Shown here in pieces: positions 1-5,853 of a DNA stretch of 10,454 bases (position 1 is its first letter; every line of letters starts with the position of its first letter). The translations under genes and the position numbers were made by a program. The stretch spans positions 1 through 10,454 of the forward strand of contig JAPLHG010000120.1 in NCBI GenBank assembly GCA_026389745.1, in the 5' to 3' direction. Below the pieces are notes generated by a model. That model was not told the origin of the DNA, ran no database searches, and was given only the letters and a program-made list of their open reading frames with translations. Source of the stretch: Chloroflexota bacterium. Its GTDB lineage: Bacteria; Chloroflexota; Dehalococcoidia; Dehalococcoidales; Fen-1064.

Positions 1-24
1 GGTGGTCCCCAAAAACTGGACAGG
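1..24 (+). repeat. Left terminal inverted repeat of the IS
   Basis: GGTGGTCCCCA and TGGACAGG at the two ends of this segment are repeated, inverted, at 1291-1314. The inner five bases differ. The outermost about 3 bases are cut off by the window edge. Confidence 0.88.
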
Positions 25-78
25 TTGTTAAGGTAGAGTTCTGCTCCTAAACTAAGAAAATAAGAGAGGAGCAGGAAA

Positions 79-369
79 TTGAAACAAACCCGCAGACAAC
101 ACAACCCAGCATTTAAAGCCAAGGTAGCCATGGAAGCAATAAAGGGCGAGGAGACCATCGCTGAATTAGCCAGGCGATTTGAGGTACACCCCAGCCAGAT
201 CCATAAATGGAAGAGGGAACTGGTAGAAGGTGCCGCAGGCATCTTCGGCGGTAACCATGATCACAACGGGAAAGGCGACGAGAAACTCATGGCTCAGTTA
301 TACCAGCAGATTGGACAGCTCAAGGTGGAGAAAGATTTTTTAGAGAAAGGGTTGGGTCGCTGGGTGTAG
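79..369 (+). CDS. IS3-family transposase OrfA (helix-turn-helix, frameshift donor)
   Basis: This 96-residue protein is the DNA-binding half of an IS3 transposase. Residues about 8-50 form the transposase_8-type helix-turn-helix (ETIAELARRFEVHPSQIHKW), which recognises the IS ends. Residues about 68-92 form a heptad-like leucine coiled coil used for multimerisation. The TTG start at 79 is supported by AGGAG at 67-71, seven bases upstream, and no ATG fits as well. A weak promoter may lie at 25-53 (TTGTTA, 17 bases, TAAACT). In this family OrfA alone usually acts as an inhibitor, and the active enzyme is the OrfAB fusion made by -1 frameshifting at 336-342. The fusion here would be 378 residues, a normal IS3 length. 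Confidence 0.92.
   Translation: MKQTRRQHNPAFKAKVAMEAIKGEETIAELARRFEVHPSQIHKWKRELVEGAAGIFGGNHDHNGKGDEKLMAQLYQQIGQLKVEKDFLEKGLGRWV
336..342 (+). promoter_or_regulatory. -1 ribosomal frameshift slippery heptamer T TTT TTA
   Basis: In the orfA frame the codons read GAT TTT TTA, giving the X XXY YYZ heptamer T TTT TTA. Slipping back one base moves ribosomes into the orfB frame, which is open from here to 1211. The joined protein then runs DFL-RERVGSLGVEQRRA and on into the conserved RQCKLL...SRSGLYYQP segment. That continuity is expected of the OrfAB fusion of this subgroup. A self-complementary CGCCGGCG at 393-400 could help form a stimulatory structure, but I did not fold it. Confidence 0.72.
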
Positions 370-413
370 AGCAAAGGCGTGCAGTAGTTGTCCGCCGGCG
401 TCCGTCGCTCTCA

Positions 414-1214
414 GTGGTGCGTCAGTGCAAATTGTTAGACATCAGCCGCTCCGGACTGTACTACCAGCCGTTAGGAGTCTCTGACGAGGACCTCAACCTG
501 ATGAAATTGATTGATAAGCAATACATGGCTACACCGTTCTACGGTGCCCGCAAGATAGCCGCCTGGCTGAAGAGTGAGCGCCACAACATCAACCGGAAAC
601 ACGTCCGGCGACTGATGCAAATCATGGGATTGCGGGCGATTTACCGGCGTCCCCGGACCAGTAAGCCGGCACCCGGTAATAAAATCTACCCTTATCTGCT
701 GAATGGCTTGAAAATCACGCGGCCGAATGTAGTATGGTGCGCGGACGTAACGTATATTCCAATGGCGCGGGGATTTATGTATCTGGTGGTCATCATGGAC
801 TGGTACAACCGGTATGTGCTCTCATGGAGGCTGTCCAATACCCTGGATGCCGACTTCTGTGTCGAGGCACTGGAAGAGGCTCTCAGGAAAGGACGACCGG
901 ACATCTTCAATACCGATCAGGGAACCCAGTTTACCGGCAGGGCTTTCACCGGGCTTCTGGAACAACATGGAATCCGGATCAGCATGGATGGGAGGGGGAG
1001 CTATAGAGATAACCTGTTTATTGAGAGGCTGTGGCGGACAGTAAAGTACGAAGAAGTGTATTTAAAGGCATATCAGGATGGCAGAGCTGCCCGAAGCGGA
1101 ATCGGTGACTATTTCCGTTTCTATAACACCCAACGACCCCACCAAGCCATGGGATATAAGACACCGGCTGAGGAATACTTCTCTGATAGAGTGGTAATTA
1201 TTAACGAAGTATGA
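414..1214 (+). CDS. IS3-family transposase OrfB (DDE integrase core)
   Basis: Catalytic half of the IS3 transposase, a DDE strand-transferase with an RNase H-like fold. An N-terminal HTH_21-type region (about residues 25-85, with PFYGARKIAAWL and RRLMQIMGLRAIYRRP) precedes the integrase core. The triad is visible at D111 (ADVTYIP), D168 (FNTDQGTQFT) and E204 (DNLFIERLWRTVKYEEVY), with 35 residues between the second Asp and the Glu, the usual IS3 spacing. The C-terminal FYNTQRPHQAMGYKTPAE is also typical. The GTG at 414 is only the first start codon in the frame and has no good ribosome site. The frame is open back past 342, so the natural product is probably the OrfAB fusion. No inactivating change is seen. 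Confidence 0.95.
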   Translation: MVRQCKLLDISRSGLYYQPLGVSDEDLNLMKLIDKQYMATPFYGARKIAAWLKSERHNINRKHVRRLMQIMGLRAIYRRPRTSKPAPGNKIYPYLLNGLKITRPNVVWCADVTYIPMARGFMYLVVIMDWYNRYVLSWRLSNTLDADFCVEALEEALRKGRPDIFNTDQGTQFTGRAFTGLLEQHGIRISMDGRGSYRDNLFIERLWRTVKYEEVYLKAYQDGRAARSGIGDYFRFYNTQRPHQAMGYKTPAEEYFSDRVVIINEV

Positions 1215-1290
1215 TAGAATCCGAGGAACAAGATATTCATACTATTACCGCAGTCAGGATGTCAGGACACTATCTTAATTCAGAGTAATT

Positions 1291-1317
1291 CCTGTCCAAC
1301 CAATGGGGACCACCTCA
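1291..1317 (+). repeat. Right terminal inverted repeat and right end of the IS
   Basis: Bases 1291-1314 are the inverse of 1-24 (19 of 24 matching). The following TCA gives the expected CA terminus at 1317. Confidence 0.85.
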
Positions 1318-1377
1318 TAGAATTGGCGTACCAAAAAGGGTTTGGTGGGTTCCTCGCAATGAAAAGGAGCAAAACGA

Positions 1378-1878
1378 ATGGATATTATTTCGAGATTCAC
1401 AAGGATTGCAAAGGTAACGTTGGATGAGATAAACAAACCAGAAAGCTATGTGAAAGGCGACGCATTTGAAGACTACATACGTGTTCACCTTCTTGTTAAA
1501 GATAGATATGACCTATTGCAAAGAACCCATGACTATACAACCAATAAAGGTGATTTTGTTGAAAATACCAAAGAACCCGATTTCAAATTCAGGTCAATTA
1601 AAACTGGTAAGGAGTTCTTTGTTGAAGCCAAATATCGTTCCGTTTATCACGAAAACGCGATTGAGTGGTGCAAACCATATCAACTAAAAAGATACAAGGA
1701 CATTGATAAAAAAACACCCGTGTATGTAATAATTGGTGTTGGGAAGGAATCCAATTCTCCCGGTCAGATATTTTTTATACCCCTCAAGGATATCAAATAT
1801 ACGAAACTATTCCGGGCTTTCTTAAAAGATTATGAAGTATCAGTTAACTCACCCATAGACTATAGATTGCTTAAATAG
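1378..1878 (+). CDS. Small PD-(D/E)XK-type nuclease, function unknown
   Basis: This 166-residue soluble protein shows the order of motifs of the PD-(D/E)XK restriction-endonuclease fold. A helix with GDAFEDYI (E31) comes first, then EPDFKF (D68), FFVEAKYR (E83 and K85) on the next strand, and a conserved Gln helix, YQLKRYK (Q102). A hydrophobic strand follows (VYVIIGVG). These residues would bind metal and cut DNA. The ATG at 1378 is preceded by AAGGAG at 1364-1369, a good ribosome site. No methyltransferase or other restriction partner is nearby, so a host-modification pairing is not supported. It begins 60 bases after the IS end and is visibly richer in A+T than the genes downstream, which suggests acquired DNA. 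An orphan endonuclease or an Mrr-like or resolvase-like enzyme are all possible. The fold is fairly sure; the role is unknown. Confidence 0.72.
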   Translation: MDIISRFTRIAKVTLDEINKPESYVKGDAFEDYIRVHLLVKDRYDLLQRTHDYTTNKGDFVENTKEPDFKFRSIKTGKEFFVEAKYRSVYHENAIEWCKPYQLKRYKDIDKKTPVYVIIGVGKESNSPGQIFFIPLKDIKYTKLFRAFLKDYEVSVNSPIDYRLLK

Positions 1879-1938
1879 CCATACTATCTCACTAACGGAT
1901 GGCGCTTGCAATAATCGTTCCTTTATCTATTGGTACAT

Positions 1939-1969
1939 AGTTTCACGCCTGAAGTCTAGACGTGAAATT
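1939..1969. repeat. Inverted repeat TTTCACG...CGTGAAA downstream of the nuclease gene
   Basis: Arms at 1941-1947 and 1961-1967 are perfectly complementary. They extend to 1939/1969 with one G-T wobble, around a 13-base centre that itself contains the palindrome GTCTAGAC (1954-1961). The only T-run (1979-1983) is too far away for a standard intrinsic terminator. It could be a weak terminator of the nuclease gene or a protein-binding site. Confidence 0.4.
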
Positions 1970-2060
1970 CAGCGCACCTTTTTATACCGCGAGGTAACAA
2001 TCCGCCAGAACGTGCATCTTGTTATTTAAGGTGTATACGAGTAAAATCCTATAAATAGGT

Positions 2061-2072
2061 GGTTAATTAACC
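2061..2072. promoter_or_regulatory. Perfect 12-base palindrome GGTTAATTAACC, possible operator
   Basis: A perfect dyad lies 33 bases upstream of the TATAAT at 2105-2110 and 71 bases before the NYN-LOTUS start codon. The position suits a regulator site, but a 12-base palindrome in A+T-rich DNA can occur by chance. Confidence 0.3.
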
Positions 2073-2104
2073 TAAGCAACGACACTGACTCTTTCTGTTG
2101 GGTT

Positions 2105-2110
2105 TATAAT
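2105..2110 (+). promoter_or_regulatory. Candidate -10 element of the NYN-LOTUS gene
   Basis: An exact TATAAT lies 32 bases before the ATG at 2143. No convincing -35 hexamer lies 16-18 bases upstream, so the promoter would depend on an activator or be weak. Confidence 0.35.
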
Positions 2111-2142
2111 TTGATATCAATCGATAACCAAAGAGGTGTAAA

Positions 2143-2871
2143 ATGGGCGAACAATCTGACCAACTGAGGTTTGCGGTACTGATTGATGGTGACAATGCTC
2201 AGGCGTCTCTTCTTCCTCAAATCTTGGCAGAGGTCAGCAAAGTCGGCCTGATAACGATCAAGCGGATATACGGAGACTGGACCACTACAAACATGAATAG
2301 CTGGAAGAATTCACTTCACAAACATGCGATTCAGCCCATTCAGCAGTTCAGGTATACAATCGGCAAGAATTCTACAGATAGTGCGATGATAATTGACGCG
2401 ATGGATCTGCTCCACAGCAACGATGTCGGCGGCTTCTGCATTGTTGCCAGTGACAGCGACTACACACGACTGGCAACAAGAATCAGAGAGGAAGGCCTTT
2501 TCGTCATTGGAGTGGGAGAGAAGAAGACCCCAGAAGCTTTCACCAACGCCTGTAACCAGTTTATCTACTGTGAAAATCTGGTTGTAACCAAGGAAATGAC
2601 AAAGAAATCAGAAAAGCAGGAGAAGTCTGACGCACCTGACCCTTTAAACCTTCTCCTCGAAGGGTTCAATCTAGCTGCGAAAGAAGAGGAATGGATTCAT
2701 CTGTCGGCGCTTGGCTCCGTTCTCCGACAATTGGATCCAGCATTCGATCCCCGTACTTACGGTCACCAGCAGCTGCAGTCTCTCATTAAAAAATATCCGG
2801 GAACATTTACGCTCAAACGAGACAATTCAAGAAAGCCACCGGTAGTATATGTCGCGCTGGCGACCCCATAA
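2143..2871 (+). CDS. NYN-domain ribonuclease with C-terminal LOTUS/OST-HTH domain
   Basis: This 242-residue protein has an N-terminal NYN (LabA/DUF88, PIN-like) domain at about 8-148. The acidic residues that bind metal are all present: D15 and D17 in FAVLIDGDNAQ, D79 and D85 in NSTDSAMIIDAMDLL, and D104 and D106 in VASDSDYTRLA. A charged Lys/Glu linker (about 150-165) leads to a LOTUS/OST-HTH domain at about 166-240 (PLNLLLEGFNLA ... LGSVLRQLDPAFDPRTYG ... LKRDNSRKPPVVYVAL), a winged-helix RNA-binding module. The family is predicted to cleave RNA and is related in layout to animal MARF1/Limkain-type proteins. The ATG at 2143 has AGAGGTG at 2132-2138. It appears to be a single-gene unit with 264 bases before and 320 after. 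The cellular target is unknown. Confidence 0.88.
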   Translation: MGEQSDQLRFAVLIDGDNAQASLLPQILAEVSKVGLITIKRIYGDWTTTNMNSWKNSLHKHAIQPIQQFRYTIGKNSTDSAMIIDAMDLLHSNDVGGFCIVASDSDYTRLATRIREEGLFVIGVGEKKTPEAFTNACNQFIYCENLVVTKEMTKKSEKQEKSDAPDPLNLLLEGFNLAAKEEEWIHLSALGSVLRQLDPAFDPRTYGHQQLQSLIKKYPGTFTLKRDNSRKPPVVYVALATP

Positions 2872-3191
2872 AAGAAGGCAGACGAATCATAAACTTGTGC
2901 TCAATCCTAGCCTCAAAATGTAAATAAAGGAGGGGAAGGTCGGGTAGAGACAGTCCGCATAGATGTGGTTCACTTTACAGAGCACCTGGTTGCACAATGC
3001 GTCATGCTGTGTTCTTTCACCACCGGGAGGCACCAAACGCCTGAAAAAATGAGGCTTCCCGCCAAGTCGACCGTATAATAAAATGTGGGACCACTGTTTT
3101 GCATGAACCGGTAGAGGAAAGCGGCTCCTATGAGTAGTCTTAATCCCGCAATTATAAAAAACGGCCGAGAAAACCCTGCATGGAGCTCGAC
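2872..3191. other. 320-base gap before plsY with a stem-loop
   Basis: No convincing gene is seen. CGGGAGGC (3024-3031) can pair with GCTTCCCG (3054-3061), eight pairs including one G-U, around a 22-base loop. Inside it GCCT (3039-3042) could pair instead with either of two AGGC copies (3028-3031 or 3052-3055), so alternative folds are possible. No T-run follows. Exact TATAAT occurs at 3074-3079 and TATAAA at 3153-3158, neither with a recognisable -35 box. A strong ribosome-site-like AAAGGAGGGG at 2926-2935 has no start codon at a usable distance. Confidence 0.4.
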
Positions 3192-3824
3192 ATGGTGACT
3201 ATGGGAATCCTGGCAGTAGGAATAGCATACGTGCTGGGTTCGATACCCTTCGCCTTTATAGTCACTTACCTGAAAAAGAATGTCGATATCAGACGGTTGG
3301 GTACAGGTAATGTCGGTACCATGAACACCGCCCGTGAAATTGGGCTGTTTTTCGGGATAGTTGTCCTCCTGTTAGATATGGCAAAGGGTTGGCTGGCTAT
3401 CTTTATCGCGCAACGGCTTGGGCTATCGCTGCTTTGGATGTTTCCAGTAGGGTTTGCTGCAGTATCAGGACATAGCTGGTCTCTTTTTCTCAAATTCAGA
3501 GGAGGCAGGGGAGTTGCTACTACTCTGGGAGTCCTGCTGGCGCTCGCACCGCTGGAATTCGGTATGGTATTTATCGTGATATTAACGATATTCTTGTTGA
3601 CGAGGAATTCAGGCCTCGCTGTTGGGGTTGGATTAGTTATCTTACCGCTGGCTCTCTGGGCTTTTGGGAAAGAAGAGAGTCTAATACTGTACTCTCTTAT
3701 TATGGCTATTTTCCTCGGGTTGCGAAACATATTGGCTTCGAAACCAGATTTAAGGAAAATGCGTATTTACCTAAACTCTACTTTCCGAATTTATCCCGCC
3801 TTTTGGCATAAAAGAAAAGGGTAA
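3192..3824 (+). CDS. plsY: Acyl-phosphate:glycerol-3-phosphate acyltransferase PlsY
   Basis: Integral membrane enzyme that transfers an acyl group from acyl-phosphate to sn-glycerol-3-phosphate, giving lysophosphatidate, the first committed step of phospholipid synthesis. PlsY landmarks appear in order. GSIPFAFIV lies in the first span. VDIRRLGTGNVGTMNTAR corresponds to the usual DIR-GSGN-GATN-R loop. LLLDMAKGW is followed by GHSWSLFLKFRGGRGVATTLG, the glycine-rich active-site loop. About five to six hydrophobic spans and about 210 residues match the family. I prefer ATG 3192, because GGAG at 3182-3185 lies six bases upstream; ATG 3180 (four residues more) has no clear ribosome site. Several family members differ from the standard motif as this one does (Thr for Ser, Thr-Met for Ala-Thr), so it may be a divergent paralogue. 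It stands alone, without its usual partner PlsX in view. Confidence 0.93.
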   Translation: MVTMGILAVGIAYVLGSIPFAFIVTYLKKNVDIRRLGTGNVGTMNTAREIGLFFGIVVLLLDMAKGWLAIFIAQRLGLSLLWMFPVGFAAVSGHSWSLFLKFRGGRGVATTLGVLLALAPLEFGMVFIVILTIFLLTRNSGLAVGVGLVILPLALWAFGKEESLILYSLIMAIFLGLRNILASKPDLRKMRIYLNSTFRIYPAFWHKRKG

Positions 3825-3869
3825 ATCCGATTTCTAAGGGGAAGTTAATCCCTCCCTGAAACGTGGTTT

Positions 3870-3883
3870 CTGTGGATTCACAG
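3870..3883. repeat. Small hairpin CTGTG-GATT-CACAG after plsY
   Basis: Five perfect pairs around a four-base loop, 46 bases past the plsY stop. No T-run follows, so it is at best a partial or factor-assisted terminator. The rest of 3825-3972 holds nothing I can name. Confidence 0.3.
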
Positions 3884-3972
3884 GCTCAACGGTTGTCTGG
3901 CTTAGATCGATAGTTCGAATCCCCACGGCTGGAATAAGGTATCCAAATTGTGCCATAGATGTGCACGTAAAT

Positions 3973-4000
3973 TTAACTTAATTATCTTACCGAGTATAAT
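3973..4000 (+). promoter_or_regulatory. Sigma70-type promoter of the ABC transporter operon
   Basis: The -35 is TTAACT (3973-3978, four of six consensus bases), the spacer is 16 bases, and the -10 is a perfect TATAAT (3995-4000). Transcription would start near 4007, leaving about 60 untranslated bases before the ATPase gene. Confidence 0.5.
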
Positions 4001-4041
4001 GCTAGTAGTGCTCCGGGATAAAAAGGAAGTACGAAGTGCCA

Positions 4042-4071
4042 ATGAACGAAGGCTTCGGTAAAAATTTATGA
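4042..4071 (+). CDS. Possible 9-residue leader peptide overlapping the ABC ATPase start
   Basis: ATG at 4042 encodes MNEGFGKNL and stops at TGA 4069-4071. Its stop overlaps the ATPase start as ATGA (4068-4071). GAAG at 4033-4036 lies five bases upstream. The ATPase start has no strong ribosome site of its own, so coupled re-initiation from this leader is conceivable. It is short enough to be chance. Confidence 0.2.
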   Translation: MNEGFGKNL

Positions 4072-4988
4072 TAACTATTGAAAATCTAACCAAGAAGTTT
4101 GGTAAAGTCACCGCAGTCGAGGGACTTACGTTCCAGGTTAAAGAAGGCGAGGTCTTTGGTTTTCTGGGGCCGAACGGCGCGGGCAAGACCACTACCATCA
4201 GGATGCTTTGCTGCCTGATATCAAAGACCAGTGGAGAGGCCACAATAGGCGACTATCACATAGGCAAGGCAGATGATTCCTTGCAAATCAGGAGGATGAT
4301 TGGGCTGATCCCTGACAATGTTGGCCTTTACGATGATTTGACTGCCTCCGAAAATCTCGACTTTTACGGGAAGCTCTATGAATGCCCTGAAGGACCAAGG
4401 AGAGAAAACATCGAGCGGTTTCTCAAGATGCTAGACCTATGGGAAAGAAAAGACACCCGGGCAGGCTCATTTTCTAAAGGGATGAAACAGAAACTGGCAT
4501 TAGCTCGTGCCCTAGTTCACGAGCCAAAAATACTATTCATGGATGAGCCTACGGCCAACCTGGATCCTGAATCAGCGAAGACCGTCAGGGATTTCATCCT
4601 AGAAGTCAAGAAGCAAGGCAGGACCATTTTCCTCAACACCCATAATCTTGACGAAGCCCAGAGAGTCTGTGACCGGATCGGTATAATAAAAAAGAAACTT
4701 CTAACGATTGGCACACCCGAACAACTCAGGGAATCCCTCTCCAAACCCAAGACGGAAATTCGACTGGCTCAGGTAACGGAGACTATGCTCAGTACATTGA
4801 GAAAGCTCATTCCAAACAAAATTGAGGTCTCTGACAATAAGTTACTTATTGATGTGACTGACCCCGATAAAGAAAACCCGGCTATCATCGCTGCCATCGC
4901 CTCGACCGGAGGTCAGGTACGAGAGGTCACCCAGCTTGCCCCAACGCTCGAAGATGTCTATTTGCAGATAGTGAAGGAAACGAAATGA
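4068..4988 (+). CDS. ABC transporter ATP-binding protein (ABC-2/NatA-like exporter)
   Basis: A 306-residue cytoplasmic ATPase that powers the permease encoded next. Motifs: Walker A GPNGAGKT (34-41), Q-loop region IGLIPDNVGLYDDLT with Asp at 83 where many ABC proteins carry Gln, signature SFSKGMKQK (134-142), Walker B ILFMDEP with catalytic E160, D-loop NLDP, and switch His192 in NTHNLDEA. The C-terminal about 75 residues (from about 230) form the extra domain typical of ABC-2 drug, polysaccharide or Nat-type ATPases, ending in TLEDVYLQIV. The stop overlaps the permease ATG by four bases (ATGA), so the two are translationally coupled. The substrate cannot be told from sequence. Confidence 0.95.
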   Translation: MITIENLTKKFGKVTAVEGLTFQVKEGEVFGFLGPNGAGKTTTIRMLCCLISKTSGEATIGDYHIGKADDSLQIRRMIGLIPDNVGLYDDLTASENLDFYGKLYECPEGPRRENIERFLKMLDLWERKDTRAGSFSKGMKQKLALARALVHEPKILFMDEPTANLDPESAKTVRDFILEVKKQGRTIFLNTHNLDEAQRVCDRIGIIKKKLLTIGTPEQLRESLSKPKTEIRLAQVTETMLSTLRKLIPNKIEVSDNKLLIDVTDPDKENPAIIAAIASTGGQVREVTQLAPTLEDVYLQIVKETK

Positions 4989-5722
4989 GAATTTCGAAGG
5001 CCTGGATTGTCGCTACCAAGGATATGAGGGTATTCCTGAGAAGAAAGTCCGCCAATTATTCATTGGTTCTATTCCCTCTTATCGTTAGCGTTGGTCTTCC
5101 TCTTGTACTCCGTTTTGTGGGGGCAAGACAGGGAGGCCTTAGCAGCACACGGCTACCGATCCTAATGAACTCATTTTCCTTCTTTTTCCTAATCGGGGCA
5201 GCGTTGCTGCCTACTGTACTAGCTTCCTACAGCCTGGTCGGTGAAAAGATCGAGAAAAGTCTGGAACCACTCCTTGCTGCACCTATCACAGATAGCGAAC
5301 TTCTTCTCGGAAAGAGTATTGCCGCCTTCATTCCACCTGTCGGTGCAATCTACATCAGCTCTATCGTTTTCATGGTGTTAGCCAATCTCGTGACCCATAA
5401 TACTCTCGGTTATTTGTATTTCCCAAACTGGGCTATCGGTTTAATACTCTTATTACTTACACCACTTTCAGCCATTCTTTCCATCGAGTGGTGTGTCATT
5501 GTATCTTCGAGAGCTAGCGACGCACGCGCTGCTCAGATGCAAGGTCTGTTCATCGCGCTTCCTCTCCTCGCTATTTATGTTGCCAGCGAAGTCGGGGCAA
5601 TATCGCTAAACACGAGCACTCTTCTGATCATTTCCGCTGTCATCCTAGTAGCAGATATAATTCTCTTCTTCCTGAGTACAAAGACATTCCAGAGAGAAGA
5701 GATATTGACGAAGTGGACGTAA
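4985..5722 (+). CDS. ABC-2 type transporter permease
   Basis: A 245-residue membrane protein with about six hydrophobic spans: near residues 26-45, 61-82, 112-133, 147-168, 186-202 and 208-230. After a cytoplasmic N-terminus (KAWIVATKDMRVFLRRKS), the segment GEKIEKSLEPLLAAPITDSELLLGKS is the ABC-2 permease hallmark, a coupling helix that contacts the ATPase. Its ATG is embedded in the ATPase stop (ATGA), which implies stoichiometric expression. The length equals that of compact half-size ABC-2 permeases, so the working transporter would be a dimer of this protein with two ATPase subunits. The neighbours give no evidence of the substrate. Confidence 0.92.
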   Translation: MRISKAWIVATKDMRVFLRRKSANYSLVLFPLIVSVGLPLVLRFVGARQGGLSSTRLPILMNSFSFFFLIGAALLPTVLASYSLVGEKIEKSLEPLLAAPITDSELLLGKSIAAFIPPVGAIYISSIVFMVLANLVTHNTLGYLYFPNWAIGLILLLLTPLSAILSIEWCVIVSSRASDARAAQMQGLFIALPLLAIYVASEVGAISLNTSTLLIISAVILVADIILFFLSTKTFQREEILTKWT

Positions 5723-5723
5723 T

Positions 5724-5736
5724 AAAAGGTTCTTTT
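5724..5736 (+). terminator. Weak AAAAG-GTT-CTTTT hairpin after the permease
   Basis: Five pairs, mostly A-T, run into a short T-tract (5733-5737). It is too weak to be a convincing terminator, so read-through into the two microprotein genes is likely. Confidence 0.2.
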
Positions 5737-5754
5737 TAATAGGCAGAAGAGGAA

Positions 5755-5853
5755 ATGAGTATACAACATATTCTCGTAATAGTCGTACCCACGATAATTA
5801 TTATGGCCATTGGGTATTTTGTGCGTCGATCTCTTGGCCGTAAGAAGAAATGA
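5755..5853 (+). CDS. 32-residue single-span membrane microprotein (first of a pair)
   Basis: The frame reads MSIQHILVIVV, a hydrophobic span over about residues 6-23, then FVRRSLGRKKK. The very basic tail predicts one membrane helix with a cytoplasmic C-terminus. A purine-rich AGAAGAGG (5745-5752) precedes the ATG, though GAGG itself is only two bases away. It starts 32 bases after the permease stop, and its stop overlaps the next small gene as ATGA. I do not recognise a family. Coding is supported by the paralogue that follows: 14 of about 29 aligned residues are identical, including MSI at the start and VRR-LG at the end. A role as a small subunit or regulator of the ABC-2 transporter is inference only. 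Confidence 0.6.
   Translation: MSIQHILVIVVPTIIIMAIGYFVRRSLGRKKK

Larger units (their letters stand above)
1..1317 (+). mobile_element. IS3-family insertion sequence, nearly complete
   Basis: A transposon of IS3-family organisation: imperfect terminal inverted repeats enclose two consecutive transposase reading frames, orfA and orfB, with orfB in the -1 frame. The left repeat (1-24) and the inverse of the right repeat (1291-1314) match at 19 of 24 positions, with all five mismatches in one block at 12-16 of the repeat. IS3 members normally end in 5'-TG...CA-3'. The right end reads CACCTCA to 1317, so the element probably ends at 1317 and its left tip lies about 3 bases before the window. The target duplication therefore cannot be checked. 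Both frames and all catalytic residues are intact, so it may still be active. Confidence 0.93.

Noticed and set aside
692..1044. Additional frames on both strands inside the orfB region
   Set aside because: They are shadows of the conserved DDE transposase frame and match nothing themselves.
2963..3052. 29-codon frame from ATG 2963, downstream of the strong purine-rich AAAGGAGGGG
   Set aside because: The gap of 27 bases between the ribosome-site-like run and the ATG is too long, and the peptide (MWFTLQSTWL...) has no recognisable character.
3911..3936. tRNA 3'-end-like string around AGTTCGAATCCCC, as a tRNA gene or attachment-site remnant
   Set aside because: The five bases before TTCGAAT do not pair with those after it, no matching acceptor 5' strand lies upstream, and no integrase is present. 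Chance resemblance is more likely.
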